This document shows, in pieces, positions 20,195-29,907 of a stretch of DNA of 64,000 bases. The position numbers were made by a program, and so were the translations under genes. Location: contig NZ_LT800494.1 in NCBI RefSeq assembly GCF_900166665.1, positions 3,740,545 to 3,804,544 on the forward strand. The letters are read 5' to 3'. Under the pieces are notes generated by a model. That model made no database searches, was not told the origin of the DNA, and saw only the letters and a list, made by a program, of their open reading frames with translations. The stretch is from Cytobacillus gottheilii. GTDB lineage: Bacteria > Bacillota > Bacilli > Bacillales > Cytobacillaceae. Positions within the stretch are counted from its first letter, which is position 1; each line of letters opens with the position of its first letter.

Positions 20195-21097
20195 ATGAAA
20201 ATTGCGCTAGCTGGAGGAACTGGATTTGTCGGCAGCTATTTAACAGAAGCCTTAAAGAAGAACGGTCATAAAATTCTCATTCTTACACGGAATAGCCAGA
20301 ATAAAACACCAAAAGATCAAGTGACCTATGTACAATGGCTCAATGATGGCGATACACCGGAAAATCATTTAGAGGGCATTGATGCGTTTATCAACTTAGC
20401 GGGAGAATCGGTTAACAGCGGCAGATGGACAGAGGAGAGAAAACGCAGAATTATTGAAAGCCGGACGCAATCCGCAGATGAGGTGAATCGTATTTTACAT
20501 AACTTAATGGAGCCTCCAAAGGTCGTCATTCAAGCAAGTGCAATCGGCTATTATGGCACCTCTGATTCAAAGTTTTTTACAGAAGAAGTCTCAGCGTCGG
20601 GTTCTGATTTTCTAGCGGAAACAGTCTATAAATGGGAACAATCTGCCCGTGAAGGCAAGCTTCCTGATAGCCGCTTGGTGTTTACCCGCTTTGGCATCAT
20701 TCTCTCCAAGGCTGGTGGCGCACTGCCGAAAATGGCTCTTCCTTATCAGCTTTTTGCCGGCGGGAAATTGGGCAAAGGTGTTCAGTGGATGTCTTGGATT
20801 CATATAGAGGATGTGGTCAAAGCCTTTTTATTTTGCCTGGAAAATAAAAATATCGAGGGTCCTGTCAATTTTACCGCTCCAAATCCTGTGCAAATGAGTG
20901 AATTTGGCAAAACACTAGGAGCTGTCCTGCATAAACCCCATTGGCTCCCATTGCCTGCTTTTGCGATGAAAATGATGTTAGGTGAAATGAGCATGCTTAT
21001 GCTTGAAGGCCAGCATGTAACACCGAAAAAACTATTATCATCCGGCTATTCCTTTTCATACCCTCATTTAAAGAACGCATTAGAAGATATTTATTAA
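20195..21097 (+). CDS. yfhF: YfhF/SulA-like TIGR01777 epimerase-family protein
   Basis: This 300-residue Rossmann-fold protein of the extended SDR type has ALAGGTGFVGSYL at the N-terminus, INLAGESVNSGRWTEERK (the TIGR01777 signature) and ASAIGYYGTS. A C-terminal DUF1731 domain lies at about 250-298. Named YfhF in B. subtilis; true substrate unknown. The start at 20195 follows AAGGGGAAAT; the longer frame back to 20042 overlaps recX and has no support. Confidence 0.85.
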   Translation: MKIALAGGTGFVGSYLTEALKKNGHKILILTRNSQNKTPKDQVTYVQWLNDGDTPENHLEGIDAFINLAGESVNSGRWTEERKRRIIESRTQSADEVNRILHNLMEPPKVVIQASAIGYYGTSDSKFFTEEVSASGSDFLAETVYKWEQSAREGKLPDSRLVFTRFGIILSKAGGALPKMALPYQLFAGGKLGKGVQWMSWIHIEDVVKAFLFCLENKNIEGPVNFTAPNPVQMSEFGKTLGAVLHKPHWLPLPAFAMKMMLGEMSMLMLEGQHVTPKKLLSSGYSFSYPHLKNALEDIY

Positions 21098-21172
21098 CCT
21101 CCCAATGTATGAACAGCTCCAAAGTAGGGAAAATTGCTAATGCTTCTTAATTTTTGAAAGGGTGTGTATGAA

Positions 21173-21301
21173 ATGGCAGGAGAGAAAAAACGCAAGGATA
21201 AAACAAAAAGCACATTGTCCAGCATGCAGGAAGTTACATATAGCCGGGAATTCAAAATGGCAGATCGAGCTGGCGGCTATACCGACAGCCGTAAACATTA
21301 A
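21173..21301 (+). CDS. yfhE: YfhE-like small protein
   Basis: This 42-residue basic protein contains SSMQEVTYSREFKMADRAGG, the segment typical of the YfhE family. It has no known activity. GAAAGGGTG lies upstream. It follows yfhF closely and may share its transcript. Confidence 0.78.
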   Translation: MAGEKKRKDKTKSTLSSMQEVTYSREFKMADRAGGYTDSRKH

Positions 21302-21304
21302 TTA

Positions 21305-21482
21305 AGAAAAGCGGAAGGCACTTGCCCAAATTAAGGAACGCAGACTAATACCGCCACGTCCTGTGGCAACTTCTGCACAACTCACATCCTGTGAGCCCCA
21401 AGCTTAAGACAAGATGGCTAGAAGGTTGTTCTTTAACCTTCTGGACAGATTGGCTTAAGACCTCGAGGGGCTAGGCGCTACT
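21305..21482. repeat. Structured intergenic element (Bacillaceae-type repeat)
   Basis: The stretch starts near AAAGCGGAAGGCACTTG and ends near CGAGGGGCTAGGCGCT. It contains successive hairpins: CCAC/GTGG around GTCCT, CTCACA/TGTGAG, and AGAAGGTT/AACCTTCT, the last enclosed by GCTTAAGAC-type arms (CTTAAG at both sides). No coding potential. The edges resemble a short repeat common in Bacillaceae genomes, from memory; only one copy is in this window. Confidence 0.5.
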
Positions 21483-21516
21483 CTTAGTTTAAATTTTTCA
21501 TCCTTTTATATCATAT

Positions 21517-21592
21517 AAAAGCGACTCTTGAGCAAGCTATATGTACGGAACACTGCTTCCGTACTTCAGCCTGCTGATGAGCGCTTTTTTAT
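21517..21592 (+). terminator. Long structured terminator-like element
   Basis: AAAAGCG at the left pairs with CGCTTTT at the right. Inside is a strong hairpin, GTACGGAA/TTCCGTAC, and weaker pairing between AGCAAGC and GCCTGCT. A T run follows. It could terminate yfhFE transcription or be the 3' end of a small RNA. Confidence 0.5.
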
Positions 21593-21634
21593 TTTAAAAA
21601 AATCGTCACATTCAGCCATTGAGAGGGGATTTCT

Positions 21635-21817
21635 ATGGGACGCTTAGGCAATCAGCATCATAATTCGAAAGCAAAAGCAAAGCTGCCGCAAACACCTAAA
21701 AACTTAAAAAATTCTCCGAATGAAGAGTATGCTGGAGAACTGACAGATCAAGCCGAGCTTGAAGTCATTGCTAGAGCAAACGCTGCTAATCAGCGTATAA
21801 CAAGAAGATCTGACTGA
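21635..21817 (+). CDS. yfhD: YfhD-like small protein
   Basis: The 60-residue hydrophilic protein has the YfhD-family ending (GELTDQAELEVIARANAANQR). It starts at an ATG behind GAGAGGGGA. No known activity; the position beside yfhE matches B. subtilis. Confidence 0.78.
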   Translation: MGRLGNQHHNSKAKAKLPQTPKNLKNSPNEEYAGELTDQAELEVIARANAANQRITRRSD

Positions 21818-21824
21818 TAAAAAT

Positions 21825-21855
21825 GACCCCTGGAGATCCAGGGGCCCTTTTTTTA
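21825..21855 (+). terminator. Terminator after yfhD
   Basis: CCCCTGGA pairs with TCCAGGGG, followed by CCC and seven Ts. Confidence 0.85.
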
Positions 21856-21886
21856 TACCTTCGTCTATTACTGCAGGCCTAGAAAT

Positions 21887-23731
21887 TTAGGAAGTTACAT
21901 GCTCCCCAACTGTGGACATGCCTTGATTAAGCTCAAAATAAAAGCCTTTTTCCTTCATTAATTGATCATGTGTTCCTTTTTCCGTAATCCTGCCGTCTTG
22001 CAGAACGAAGATTTTGTCTGCCTGGCGGATGGTATTTAAGCGGTGGGCAATCACGAAGCTTGTTCTTCCCACCATCAGCTTCTGCAATGCTTCCTGAATT
22101 TTCAGCTCGGTCACGGTGTCTATGCTGCTTGTTGCTTCATCTAATATTAAGATCGATGGATTTGCCAGAAAAGCTCTGGCAATGGAAAGCAGCTGCCTCT
22201 GTCCCTGACTAATTCCGCTGCCATCCTGGTTTAAGACGGTTTCATATTTCTTCGGAAGCTTCATGATAAAGGAATGAGCATTGGCCAGTTTAGCCGCTTC
22301 CTTCACTTCCTCATCCGTCCCATCCAATCTCCCATAGCGGATATTATCCATGACTGTGCCTTGAAATAAAAAAGGATCCTGAAGCACAAAACCCATATGC
22401 TCCCGCATGCTTTCTTTTTTAATTTTGCTGATATCTTTTCCATCTAGATAGATCTTGCCTGCATTCACTTCATAAAAGCGGGAAAGCAAATTAATGATGG
22501 TCGTTTTCCCTGCCCCAGTTGGGCCAACAAAGGCTGCCGTTTCGCCAGGCATTACCGAGATTGAAATGTCCTTAAGCGTCTTGCCTCCTTCTTCATATTC
22601 AAATGAAACATGTTCAAAAACCACTTCGCCCTCGATTGAACTTAACTCTTCAAGAGTCTCATCGTTTTTGTACTCTTCCTGTTCATCTAAAATATCGAAT
22701 ACCCTCTCCGCTCCAGCAATCGCTGAGAGAAGTGTATTGAATTGGTTGGCGAGATCGTTTAATGGCCTTGTAAACTGGCGGGAGTATTCTGTGAAGATAA
22801 CAATTGTACCGATTGAAACCCAGCCATTGATTGCAAGTATTCCTCCTACCCCTGCAATGATGGCAAAAGACAGGTTATTCAGTCCATTCATAAGCTTTGG
22901 AATAAATCCGGAATACGTCTGTGCCCAAAAGCCAGCAGTGCGGAGCTTTTCACCTTTTTCTAAGAATTCATTGATTACCTTCTCTTCTTGTGAAAAAGCT
23001 TTAACAATCCGCTGACCAGAAATTGTTTCTTCAATATACCCATTTAATTCCCCAAGATTTTTCTGCTGCTCCTTAAATAACTTGCCTGTTCGATTCGTAA
23101 TCCACTTCATCCCAAAAAACATGAGCGGAACAATCGTCAGGGTCAAAAGAGTCAGCAGCGGGCTCATCCAAAGCATGACCCCAAGTGTGCCTGCAAGGGT
23201 TAAAACACTGGATATAATTTGGATCACAGAGCTATTTAAGGTCGAGCTAATATTTTCAATATCATTTGTCACTCTGCTCATCAATTCCCCGTGCTGTCTT
23301 TTATCAAAGAAAGGAATCGGCAGCTTTTGCAGATGCTCAAACAAATTCGTTCGTAAGCTAAAAACAGTTTTCTGCGCAATGCCAATCATCCAATAGTTCT
23401 GATACCAGGTCGACAAAGAAAACAGCAGATATATGATTCCTAACATCACTAATAGGGTCAGGAAGTTTGCACTAGCATCCTCTACAATATAATGATCAAT
23501 GACATAGCCGATTAAATAAGGTCCCAGCAAGCCCATTGCCGAACTGACAATCACCATAATGACAACCCAAATTAATAGACTTTTATTGACAGCCAAGTAC
23601 TTCCAGAGCCTCTTTAAGGTTTCTTTATAGTTGCCTGGTTTTGCTTTTTTTTGAGCATCGGTTTGATTGGATTGCTTTGAAAAATTTGATTTATCATATC
23701 GGAAAGGCGTTAACAGATCTTTTTTAAGCAT
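21887..23731 (-). CDS. ABC exporter half-transporter, YfiC-like
   Basis: This 614-residue fused exporter subunit has about 50 N-terminal residues, six membrane helices (about 55-330), then an ATPase domain with Walker A GPTGAGKTT, a modified signature ISQGQRQ in place of LSGGQ, Walker B ILILDEAT and IAHRLNT. The start at 23731 overlaps the stop of the upstream partner gene by eight bases, so the pair is translated together as a heterodimer. In such pairs one ATP site is often degenerate. Confidence 0.88.
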   Translation of the reverse strand: MLKKDLLTPFRYDKSNFSKQSNQTDAQKKAKPGNYKETLKRLWKYLAVNKSLLIWVVIMVIVSSAMGLLGPYLIGYVIDHYIVEDASANFLTLLVMLGIIYLLFSLSTWYQNYWMIGIAQKTVFSLRTNLFEHLQKLPIPFFDKRQHGELMSRVTNDIENISSTLNSSVIQIISSVLTLAGTLGVMLWMSPLLTLLTLTIVPLMFFGMKWITNRTGKLFKEQQKNLGELNGYIEETISGQRIVKAFSQEEKVINEFLEKGEKLRTAGFWAQTYSGFIPKLMNGLNNLSFAIIAGVGGILAINGWVSIGTIVIFTEYSRQFTRPLNDLANQFNTLLSAIAGAERVFDILDEQEEYKNDETLEELSSIEGEVVFEHVSFEYEEGGKTLKDISISVMPGETAAFVGPTGAGKTTIINLLSRFYEVNAGKIYLDGKDISKIKKESMREHMGFVLQDPFLFQGTVMDNIRYGRLDGTDEEVKEAAKLANAHSFIMKLPKKYETVLNQDGSGISQGQRQLLSIARAFLANPSILILDEATSSIDTVTELKIQEALQKLMVGRTSFVIAHRLNTIRQADKIFVLQDGRITEKGTHDQLMKEKGFYFELNQGMSTVGEHVTS

Positions 23732-25454
23732 AGCTCCGATCCTCTCCTCCTGTCTGCGACTCATAAATATTTCGATAAAGGTCGGACTTGTTCAATAAGT
23801 CTTCATGGCTGCCTTCAGCAATTAGATTTCCTTCCATTAATAGAAAAATATGATCGGCTTCCATCGCTGTATTGATTTTTTGTGTGATAATAAACGTGGT
23901 GCAATCATAGTGCTTGATTGCCTCTAACAGCTTTGCTTCTGTTTTCATGTCAAGAGCGCTGGTACTGTCATCGAGCAGCAGAATTTTCGGCTTGCGCACT
24001 AAAGCTCTCGCAATGGTTAAACGCTGTTTCTGTCCGCCAGATAAGTTGATTCCTTTTTGACCAAGCTTTGTTTCATATTGATACGGAAGCTTTTCAATCG
24101 TGTCATGAATTTGGGCATTTTTCGCTGCAAGGGTGATTTCCTCCATGGTGGCATCTTCTTTCCCCCAGGCGATATTGTCTCTGACACTGCCGCTAAACAA
24201 AAGAGCGTCCTGAGGCACATACCCAATTTTCTTCCTAAGATCTTCAAGCTTCATTTCCTTTACATTTTGACCGTCAATCAGCACTTCTCCGCTGCTTGCT
24301 TCATATAAACGGGGAATAAGCTGAAACAACGAGGTTTTTCCAGAGCCAGTTGCTCCTAATAAAGCTACTGTCTGCCTGCTGTGAATAGTGAAATTAATAT
24401 TTTCTAGTACATGTTTATCTGTTTCAGGATATTTAAAAGACACTTGTTTGAATTGAATTTTTCCGTTTGTTACGGTTTGATTTTGATCTGCTGCAAGCTT
24501 ATCGATCAAATCAGCATCTGTTTCAAGCACTTCAGCAATCCGTTTCGAGGATGCTCTTGCACGTGAAAATGCCATAATGATAAACGAAAGCATTGAAAAA
24601 GCCGAGGTTACTCTCATGGCGTAATTGACCACAGCAACAACTTCACCGACCTGAACTTCACCTGTATTTACCTGAATGCTGCCAAACCATAAAACAGCGA
24701 TAATTGCACCATTCATGATCAAGAGCAGAATTGGCATTGTCACTTCCATTAATCGCAATGCTTTTGTCGTTTTTTCCTTCAGTTCATCATTTGCTTTTGT
24801 AAACCGTTTGACTTCATAGCTTCTGCGGATCAAAGCTTTAATGACACGAATGCCCGTTAGGTTTTCCCTCATGACACTATTTACTCCGTCCAGTTTCTTT
24901 TGAACAGATTGAAACAGTGCCCCTCCTTTTCTCATCACCCATACAAGGAAGAAAAACAGAAATGGAATTACAACCGATAGGATCAGAGCGAGTTGAAAGT
25001 TGACCACAAATGCCATGACCAGACTGCCGACTATCAGAAGCGGCGCCCTCATCATGATGCGCAAGCCCATAAAAATCGTGTTCTGCAGCTGGGTAATATC
25101 ATTGGTCATTCTTGTTATAAGCGATGATGTCGGAAAAAGGTTGAAATTCGCATACGAAAAGGACTGTATTTTCTTAAATAAACTCGTGCGCACATCAAAG
25201 CCAAAGCTCTGGCTGACGTGTGCTGCGTAAAAAGAATTTATAATTCCAGATGCAAATGCCAGCATAGAAATCGCAATCAGAATTGTCCCCCACACCGTAA
25301 TAACATGTAAATCCTGCACTAATATGCCATCATCAATAATTTTGGCCATAATAAGCGGCTGCAGCAGTTCAGCAGCCAATTCGGTCAGCATCAGCACAAT
25401 AGCAACAGCAGCCGCCAGCCGATACGGTTTTAAAAATCCAGCAATCTTCTTCAT
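23724..25454 (-). CDS. ABC exporter half-transporter, YfiB-like
   Basis: The 576-residue partner has six membrane helices (about 12-300) and an ATPase domain with Walker A GATGSGKTS, signature LSGGQKQR and Walker B ILLLDDSTSALD. Here the catalytic Glu after Walker B is replaced by Asp-Ser, and the switch residue is Q (FIITQKIN) in place of His. This is the usual degenerate half of a heterodimeric multidrug exporter. The start at 25454 follows AGGGGG; the frame upstream to 25523 lacks a ribosome site. Confidence 0.9.
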   Translation of the reverse strand: MKKIAGFLKPYRLAAAVAIVLMLTELAAELLQPLIMAKIIDDGILVQDLHVITVWGTILIAISMLAFASGIINSFYAAHVSQSFGFDVRTSLFKKIQSFSYANFNLFPTSSLITRMTNDITQLQNTIFMGLRIMMRAPLLIVGSLVMAFVVNFQLALILSVVIPFLFFFLVWVMRKGGALFQSVQKKLDGVNSVMRENLTGIRVIKALIRRSYEVKRFTKANDELKEKTTKALRLMEVTMPILLLIMNGAIIAVLWFGSIQVNTGEVQVGEVVAVVNYAMRVTSAFSMLSFIIMAFSRARASSKRIAEVLETDADLIDKLAADQNQTVTNGKIQFKQVSFKYPETDKHVLENINFTIHSRQTVALLGATGSGKTSLFQLIPRLYEASSGEVLIDGQNVKEMKLEDLRKKIGYVPQDALLFSGSVRDNIAWGKEDATMEEITLAAKNAQIHDTIEKLPYQYETKLGQKGINLSGGQKQRLTIARALVRKPKILLLDDSTSALDMKTEAKLLEAIKHYDCTTFIITQKINTAMEADHIFLLMEGNLIAEGSHEDLLNKSDLYRNIYESQTGGEDRSYA

Positions 25455-25654
25455 TAAATGCCCCCTACTTCTTGTTGCAAATTCTTTCGAAAAACTAAAT
25501 ATTATAGTGTATTTTTTTATCATATAACCTTTTACACAATTTTTAAATAATTTTGACGGATTTTTGTTGTTTTTTTGTGAAATGCAGATTGGGAAAAGTG
25601 GGATTAGCTAGTTGGTTCGCTGTAGGTCAGGCTCAGCAACTGTTTTTAGGGTGT

Positions 25655-26230
25655 TACTTTTAGTTTTAACTACCCAGTTCTCCCTTTTCTTGAGACTTCG
25701 GGTGTTTAAATCTGGGTTTAACTACCCTGCTCTCTCTTTTCATGAGACTTCGGGGGTTCAAATTGAATTTTAACTACTCAACTCTCCCTTTTCATGGGAC
25801 TTCAATCGTTTAAATTGGGTTTTAACTACCCAATTCTCTCTTTTCATGAGACTTCGGGGGTTTAAACCGGGTTTTAACTACCCTACTCTCCCTTTTCATG
25901 AGACTTCGGGTGTTCAAATTGAATTTTAACTACTCAACTCTCCCTTTTCATGGGACTTCGATCGTTTAAATTGGGTTTTAACTACCCAATTCTCTCTTTT
26001 CATGAGACTTCGATCGTTTAAATTGGATTTTAACTACCCTACTCTCTCTTTTCTTGAGACTTCGGGGGTTTAAATTGGATTTTAACTACTCAGCTCTCCC
26101 TTTTCATGAGACTTCGATCGTTTAAATTAGATTTTAAACTACCCAGCTCACCCTTTCCAAAAGACTTCGGGGGTTTAAATTGGTTTTTAACTACTCAGCT
26201 CTCTCATTCCCCCGACTTCGGGCTTAACCT
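25655..26230. repeat. Tandem array A: about 11 units of 52 bp
   Basis: AACTAC recurs at 25668, 25720, 25772, 25824, 25876, 25928, 25980, 26032 and 26084 exactly every 52 bases, then at 26137 and 26189 after a one-base insertion. Each unit has GAGACTTCGGGGGTTTAAA-like and CTCTCCCTTTTCATG-like parts. Around the AACTAC boundary are inverted repeats, perfect in two places (AATTGGGT/ACCCAATT). Units repeat in a higher-order pattern of three (unit 2 resembles 5, unit 3 resembles 6, unit 4 resembles 7). No plausible gene runs through it. Confidence 0.92.
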
Positions 26231-26568
26231 TGATAACAATCTCTAAGCCGGTGGATCCTGCTTCTCTTAAAGGCTAATTCTATGATTAAAACCTATGCGC
26301 CAGTTTATTATTTTTTACATCTTTCAATAATCTATTTACCACTCTAAAGGTGTCATTATTCCTAGTGAATGATTATCTGCACTAATCATCACCTTTAATG
26401 AATATCTAAATGTAAAAAAACACCATCTCAAAGAAACTCCTTTATAAATGACAAAACTTTTGCATACACGCTACAATTACAGTAGTCTTAATGTATGCAA
26501 ACATCATCTGATCATGAATGGTGTTACAATAAAAACGAATGATAAATAAAAAAGGATGGTATGACACG
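26231..26568. other. Intergenic region upstream of the squalene/phytoene synthase gene
   Basis: About 340 A+T-rich bases with no gene that I can support. A promoter for the downstream gene must lie here but no box pair is clear. Confidence 0.55.
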
Positions 26569-27387
26569 GTGAAAAGTAGTAATCATCTACATACGGAAGC
26601 AACCGAAGTCTTAAAAGAAACAAGCAGAACCTTCTTTATTCCTATTAGCCTGCTGCCGGAAGGGTTAAAGGAAGGTGTTGGTTCAGCCTATTTATGTATG
26701 AGGGCAATCGATGAAATTGAAGATGATCCTGAGATGGAGAGCAGTCTAAAAATGCAGCTTCTTTCTTCGATCAGTACCATTCTTAAAGAAGCTGATCCTC
26801 GCGAAAAGCTAACTGAACTATTAGAGCCATATCAACACCTTTTACCCGAAGTAACCAACCGGATCGCTGACTGGGTTACGTATTGTCCTGAAGGCATTCG
26901 AAGAGAAGTTCTTGACTCTACTTCAATCATGGCAGAGGGGATGGCAAAGTGGGTAGAAAAGGAATGGAAGATTACCAACGAGGAAGAACTCGATGATTAT
27001 ACCTTTACGGTGGCAGGGCTAGTTGGTGTCATGCTGACGGATATTTGGAAATGGTATGATGGCACAAATGCTGATAAAAACCTTGGCATCGCTTTCGGCA
27101 GAGGGTTGCAGGCCGTTAACATTCTCCGCAACTATAAGGAAGACGAAACGCGCGGTGTCAGCTTTTTTCCGGAAGGCTGGAATCTTGATGAGATGTTTGC
27201 CTATGCACAGCGCAATCTTGATTTAGCAGACCTTTATATTAAAGATATCGACAATACAACCATCCTGCATTTCTGCAAAATTCCATTAACACTTGCACAT
27301 GGAACACTGCAGGCATTAATGGAAGGGAAAGAAAAAATGAGCAGAAACGACGTGGAAGACGCTGTTAATAAAGTCGTTGGGAAATAA
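26569..27387 (+). CDS. Squalene/phytoene synthase-family prenyltransferase
   Basis: The 272-residue trans-isoprenyl diphosphate synthase (head-to-head) family protein has the two aspartate-rich motifs: RAIDEIEDD near 45 and NILRNYKEDETRG near 180. These bind the diphosphates through magnesium. Members make squalene or phytoene; the B. subtilis relative YisP acts as a farnesyl diphosphate phosphatase instead, so the product is uncertain. The start is GTG at 26569, with AAAGGATGG nine bases upstream; an ATG 30 bases earlier has no site. A squalene-hopene cyclase lies 6 kb downstream. Confidence 0.85.
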   Translation: MKSSNHLHTEATEVLKETSRTFFIPISLLPEGLKEGVGSAYLCMRAIDEIEDDPEMESSLKMQLLSSISTILKEADPREKLTELLEPYQHLLPEVTNRIADWVTYCPEGIRREVLDSTSIMAEGMAKWVEKEWKITNEEELDDYTFTVAGLVGVMLTDIWKWYDGTNADKNLGIAFGRGLQAVNILRNYKEDETRGVSFFPEGWNLDEMFAYAQRNLDLADLYIKDIDNTTILHFCKIPLTLAHGTLQALMEGKEKMSRNDVEDAVNKVVGK

Positions 27388-27402
27388 GAAAAACCATCTG
27401 AG

Positions 27403-27425
27403 TCTAGGTCATACCTAGGCTTTTC
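27403..27425 (+). terminator. Weak terminator after the prenyltransferase gene
   Basis: CTAGGT pairs with ACCTAG around CATA, followed by GGCTTTTCC. Confidence 0.45.
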
Positions 27426-27435
27426 CCCATTTTGT

Positions 27436-27942
27436 TTACTGAATAAGAACCATGGTTCTTATTCCGCTCTCAGCGATCATAACTTCCTGCAGAGAAGCAG
27501 TAGTTCCCTTATCAACCTCGATGACAAAGGCTCTCGGTGAAGCAACATCATCACACGTGTCTTCATTAGTATCTACAGTAATAGCGAGCGTGTTTTGTTC
27601 ATCACTAATATTCTCTATATGATAAGGACAGCTGGATTCATGCAGCCCAACAAATATGACATTCTTTGATTCAAAATCCACTTTGGGAATCTTCTTCTCA
27701 AAATCAAACAAATTCCAGAACTGCTCAAATTCAACTGAGTTATAAGCAGCTTTAACTAAATACTGAAAAGCAGGAGGTTCCTCCCTTTCAAAAGCGATCT
27801 CATGAAAGTTAGCAGGAAGTGTTTTCTCGGTTGTGGCGAGTTTGTAATTGATTTGAGGAGCTTCTAATGTTTCACTTTCATCCTCTGTACTGCATCCGAT
27901 CAAAAAAAATCCACATAGCGCAAGAAAAAGTATTTTAATCAA
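27436..27942 (-). CDS. Lipoprotein of unknown function
   Basis: This 168-residue protein has an N-terminal signal (KILFLALCGFFLIGC) with the lipobox Cys at about 17, followed by an acidic linker. The rest is soluble and has three cysteines, including SSCPYH and EDTCDD, which could form a disulfide outside the cell. I recognise no family. The start is TTG with GGGGAG upstream. It converges with the prenyltransferase gene. Confidence 0.6.
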   Translation of the reverse strand: MIKILFLALCGFFLIGCSTEDESETLEAPQINYKLATTEKTLPANFHEIAFEREEPPAFQYLVKAAYNSVEFEQFWNLFDFEKKIPKVDFESKNVIFVGLHESSCPYHIENISDEQNTLAITVDTNEDTCDDVASPRAFVIEVDKGTTASLQEVMIAESGIRTMVLIQ

Positions 27943-28111
27943 ATTTTATCAGACTCCCCTCACCCACTCACTATACAGGACGAAATTCAAATTTAAAAAG
28001 TTTCTTCCGCCTGAAAATTTTATCACCTAAACGCTTTAAAGTGTTGTATAATATGGCAAATGATTTAAAATTCATAATCTTATATCATTAACGAAGGAAG
28101 GGAGAAATCTT

Positions 28112-29575
28112 ATGGATTATAGCTTAATTGTCTCTATTACTGTTTATATGGCAGGGATGGTCGGGATTGGAATCTGGGCTTATAAAAAAACTTCCAATCT
28201 ATCAGATTACATGCTGGGGGGACGTACACTTGGACCTGCGGTTACCGCGCTAAGTGCTGGGGCTTCAGATATGAGCGGCTGGCTGATGATGGGACTGCCT
28301 GGCGCAATGTATGCCGGCGGTCTAAGTGCTTCTTGGATTGCCATTGGCCTTACATTGGGAGCCTGGGCAAACTGGATTTATGTTGCTCCGCGCCTGCGTA
28401 CTTACACAGAGATTGCTAATGATTCTATTACAATTCCAGGCTATCTTGAAAACCGCTTTAAAGATCGGTCAAGGCTGCTTCGCCTTATTTCTGGTTTCGT
28501 TATTTTAATCTTTTTTACTTTTTATGTTTCATCGGGCATGGTCTCAGGCGGAGTCCTATTCCAAAGTATCTTTGGGCTGGAATACCACACAGGATTGTGG
28601 ATTGTTTCTGCTGTTGTTATTGCCTATACACTTTTTGGCGGATTTTTAGCAGTAAGCTGGACGGACTTTATTCAAGGCATTATCATGGTTCTTGCACTTA
28701 TTTTAGTTCCGCTCGTTACGATTTTTCATATCGGCGGCATAGGACCTGCGGTGGAGATTCCCCGTGAAATCAACCCTGATCTTCTGAATATCTTCACAGG
28801 CACAAGCGTTCTTGGAATTATCTCTCTTTTCGCTTGGGGACTTGGGTATTTTGGTCAGCCGCATATCATCGTACGCTTTATGGCCATTTCGTCAGTAAAA
28901 GAAATCAAAAAGGCCAAAAACATTGGAATGGGCTGGATGATTTTCTCGATCATTGGAGCCATGTTTACTGGGTTTCTCGGCATCACCTACTTTTCACAAG
29001 CAGGCCAAACGCTCGATGACCCTGAAACAGTATTTATTACATTAGGCGAAATTCTTTTTCATCCGATTATTACAGGTTTCCTGATCGCCGCAATTTTAGC
29101 TGCCATCATGAGCACGATTTCTTCACAGCTTTTAGTTACATCCAGTTCATTAACGGAAGATATTTATAAAACCTTTTTCCGCCGCGAGGCAAATGATAAG
29201 GAGCTTGTCTTGATTGGGCGCTTATCAGTGCTAGTTGTCGCAATCATTGCTCTTTTCATCTCCTGGGAAAAAAATGAGACGATCCTTGACTTAGTCGGCT
29301 ATGCATGGGCAGGCTTTGGTTCATCCTTTGGGCCTCTTATTCTCCTAAGCCTCTACTGGAAAAGGATGACGTCAGCTGGCGCGCTTGCCGGAATGATTGT
29401 CGGTGCCGCTACCGTTATTATTTGGTCAATAGCAGATCTATCTGATTTCTTATATGAAATGATTCCAGGATTCGCTGCTAGCTTGCTGGCAGTTGTGATT
29501 GTAAGTATGCTTACAGCTAAACCATCAATAGAAGTTGAAAAAGAGTTTGATGAATTTGAGGAAGCGTTGAAATAA
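28112..29575 (+). CDS. putP: Sodium/proline symporter PutP
   Basis: The 487-residue membrane transporter of the solute:sodium symporter family has about 13 helices. Diagnostic segments are YMLGGRTLGPAVTALSAGASDMSGWLMMGLPG near residue 35-65 and the sodium-site region around AIMSTISSQLLV near 330. It imports proline with sodium for nutrition or osmoprotection. Ribosome site AAGGAAGGGAG. A TATAAT at 28047-28052 may be its -10 box. A proline dehydrogenase gene is in the same window but far away (43164). A dispersed repeat follows the stop by eight bases. Confidence 0.92.
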   Translation: MDYSLIVSITVYMAGMVGIGIWAYKKTSNLSDYMLGGRTLGPAVTALSAGASDMSGWLMMGLPGAMYAGGLSASWIAIGLTLGAWANWIYVAPRLRTYTEIANDSITIPGYLENRFKDRSRLLRLISGFVILIFFTFYVSSGMVSGGVLFQSIFGLEYHTGLWIVSAVVIAYTLFGGFLAVSWTDFIQGIIMVLALILVPLVTIFHIGGIGPAVEIPREINPDLLNIFTGTSVLGIISLFAWGLGYFGQPHIIVRFMAISSVKEIKKAKNIGMGWMIFSIIGAMFTGFLGITYFSQAGQTLDDPETVFITLGEILFHPIITGFLIAAILAAIMSTISSQLLVTSSSLTEDIYKTFFRREANDKELVLIGRLSVLVVAIIALFISWEKNETILDLVGYAWAGFGSSFGPLILLSLYWKRMTSAGALAGMIVGAATVIIWSIADLSDFLYEMIPGFAASLLAVVIVSMLTAKPSIEVEKEFDEFEEALK

Positions 29576-29583
29576 TACAGGGA

Positions 29584-29907
29584 GAGGCTGGGACATTAGT
29601 ATTTAACACTCTCATATAACCGAATGGTTAGGAAGTCATCTTTCTAATCATTCGGTTTTTTTATGATTATTAAATATATTTTATTAACATGAGTGAAATG
29701 GAGCGGAGGACACTCGACTCCTGTGGGCAATAGAGGAAAAGATGAGACCCCGCAGGAGCTTGCTCTGAGGAGGCTCAGCTTCCTCCCCACGGAAAGCAAG
29801 GGTCCGCAGCGCAGGTGGAAAGGGCCCATTTACCAGCATAATCCATGCTAAGATTATTCGTATATTCGTATTTTGAAAAGAAAATTTAGTTTTGATCCAG
29901 TCTCTTT
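29584..29907 (+). repeat. Dispersed ~325-bp repeat, copy 4
   Basis: Same orientation as copies 1 and 2. It begins GAGGCTGGGACATTAG eight bases after the putP stop, carries the ACCGAATGGTTAG hairpin and T run (about 29618-29662), then the G+C-rich core. The right end is more diverged (ATCCAGTCTCTTT). It probably supplies the putP terminator. Confidence 0.85.

Noticed and set aside
25655-26230. CRISPR array
   Set aside because: Units are contiguous and similar along their whole length; there are no constant repeats separated by unique spacers and no cas genes. The same applies to the array at 57620.
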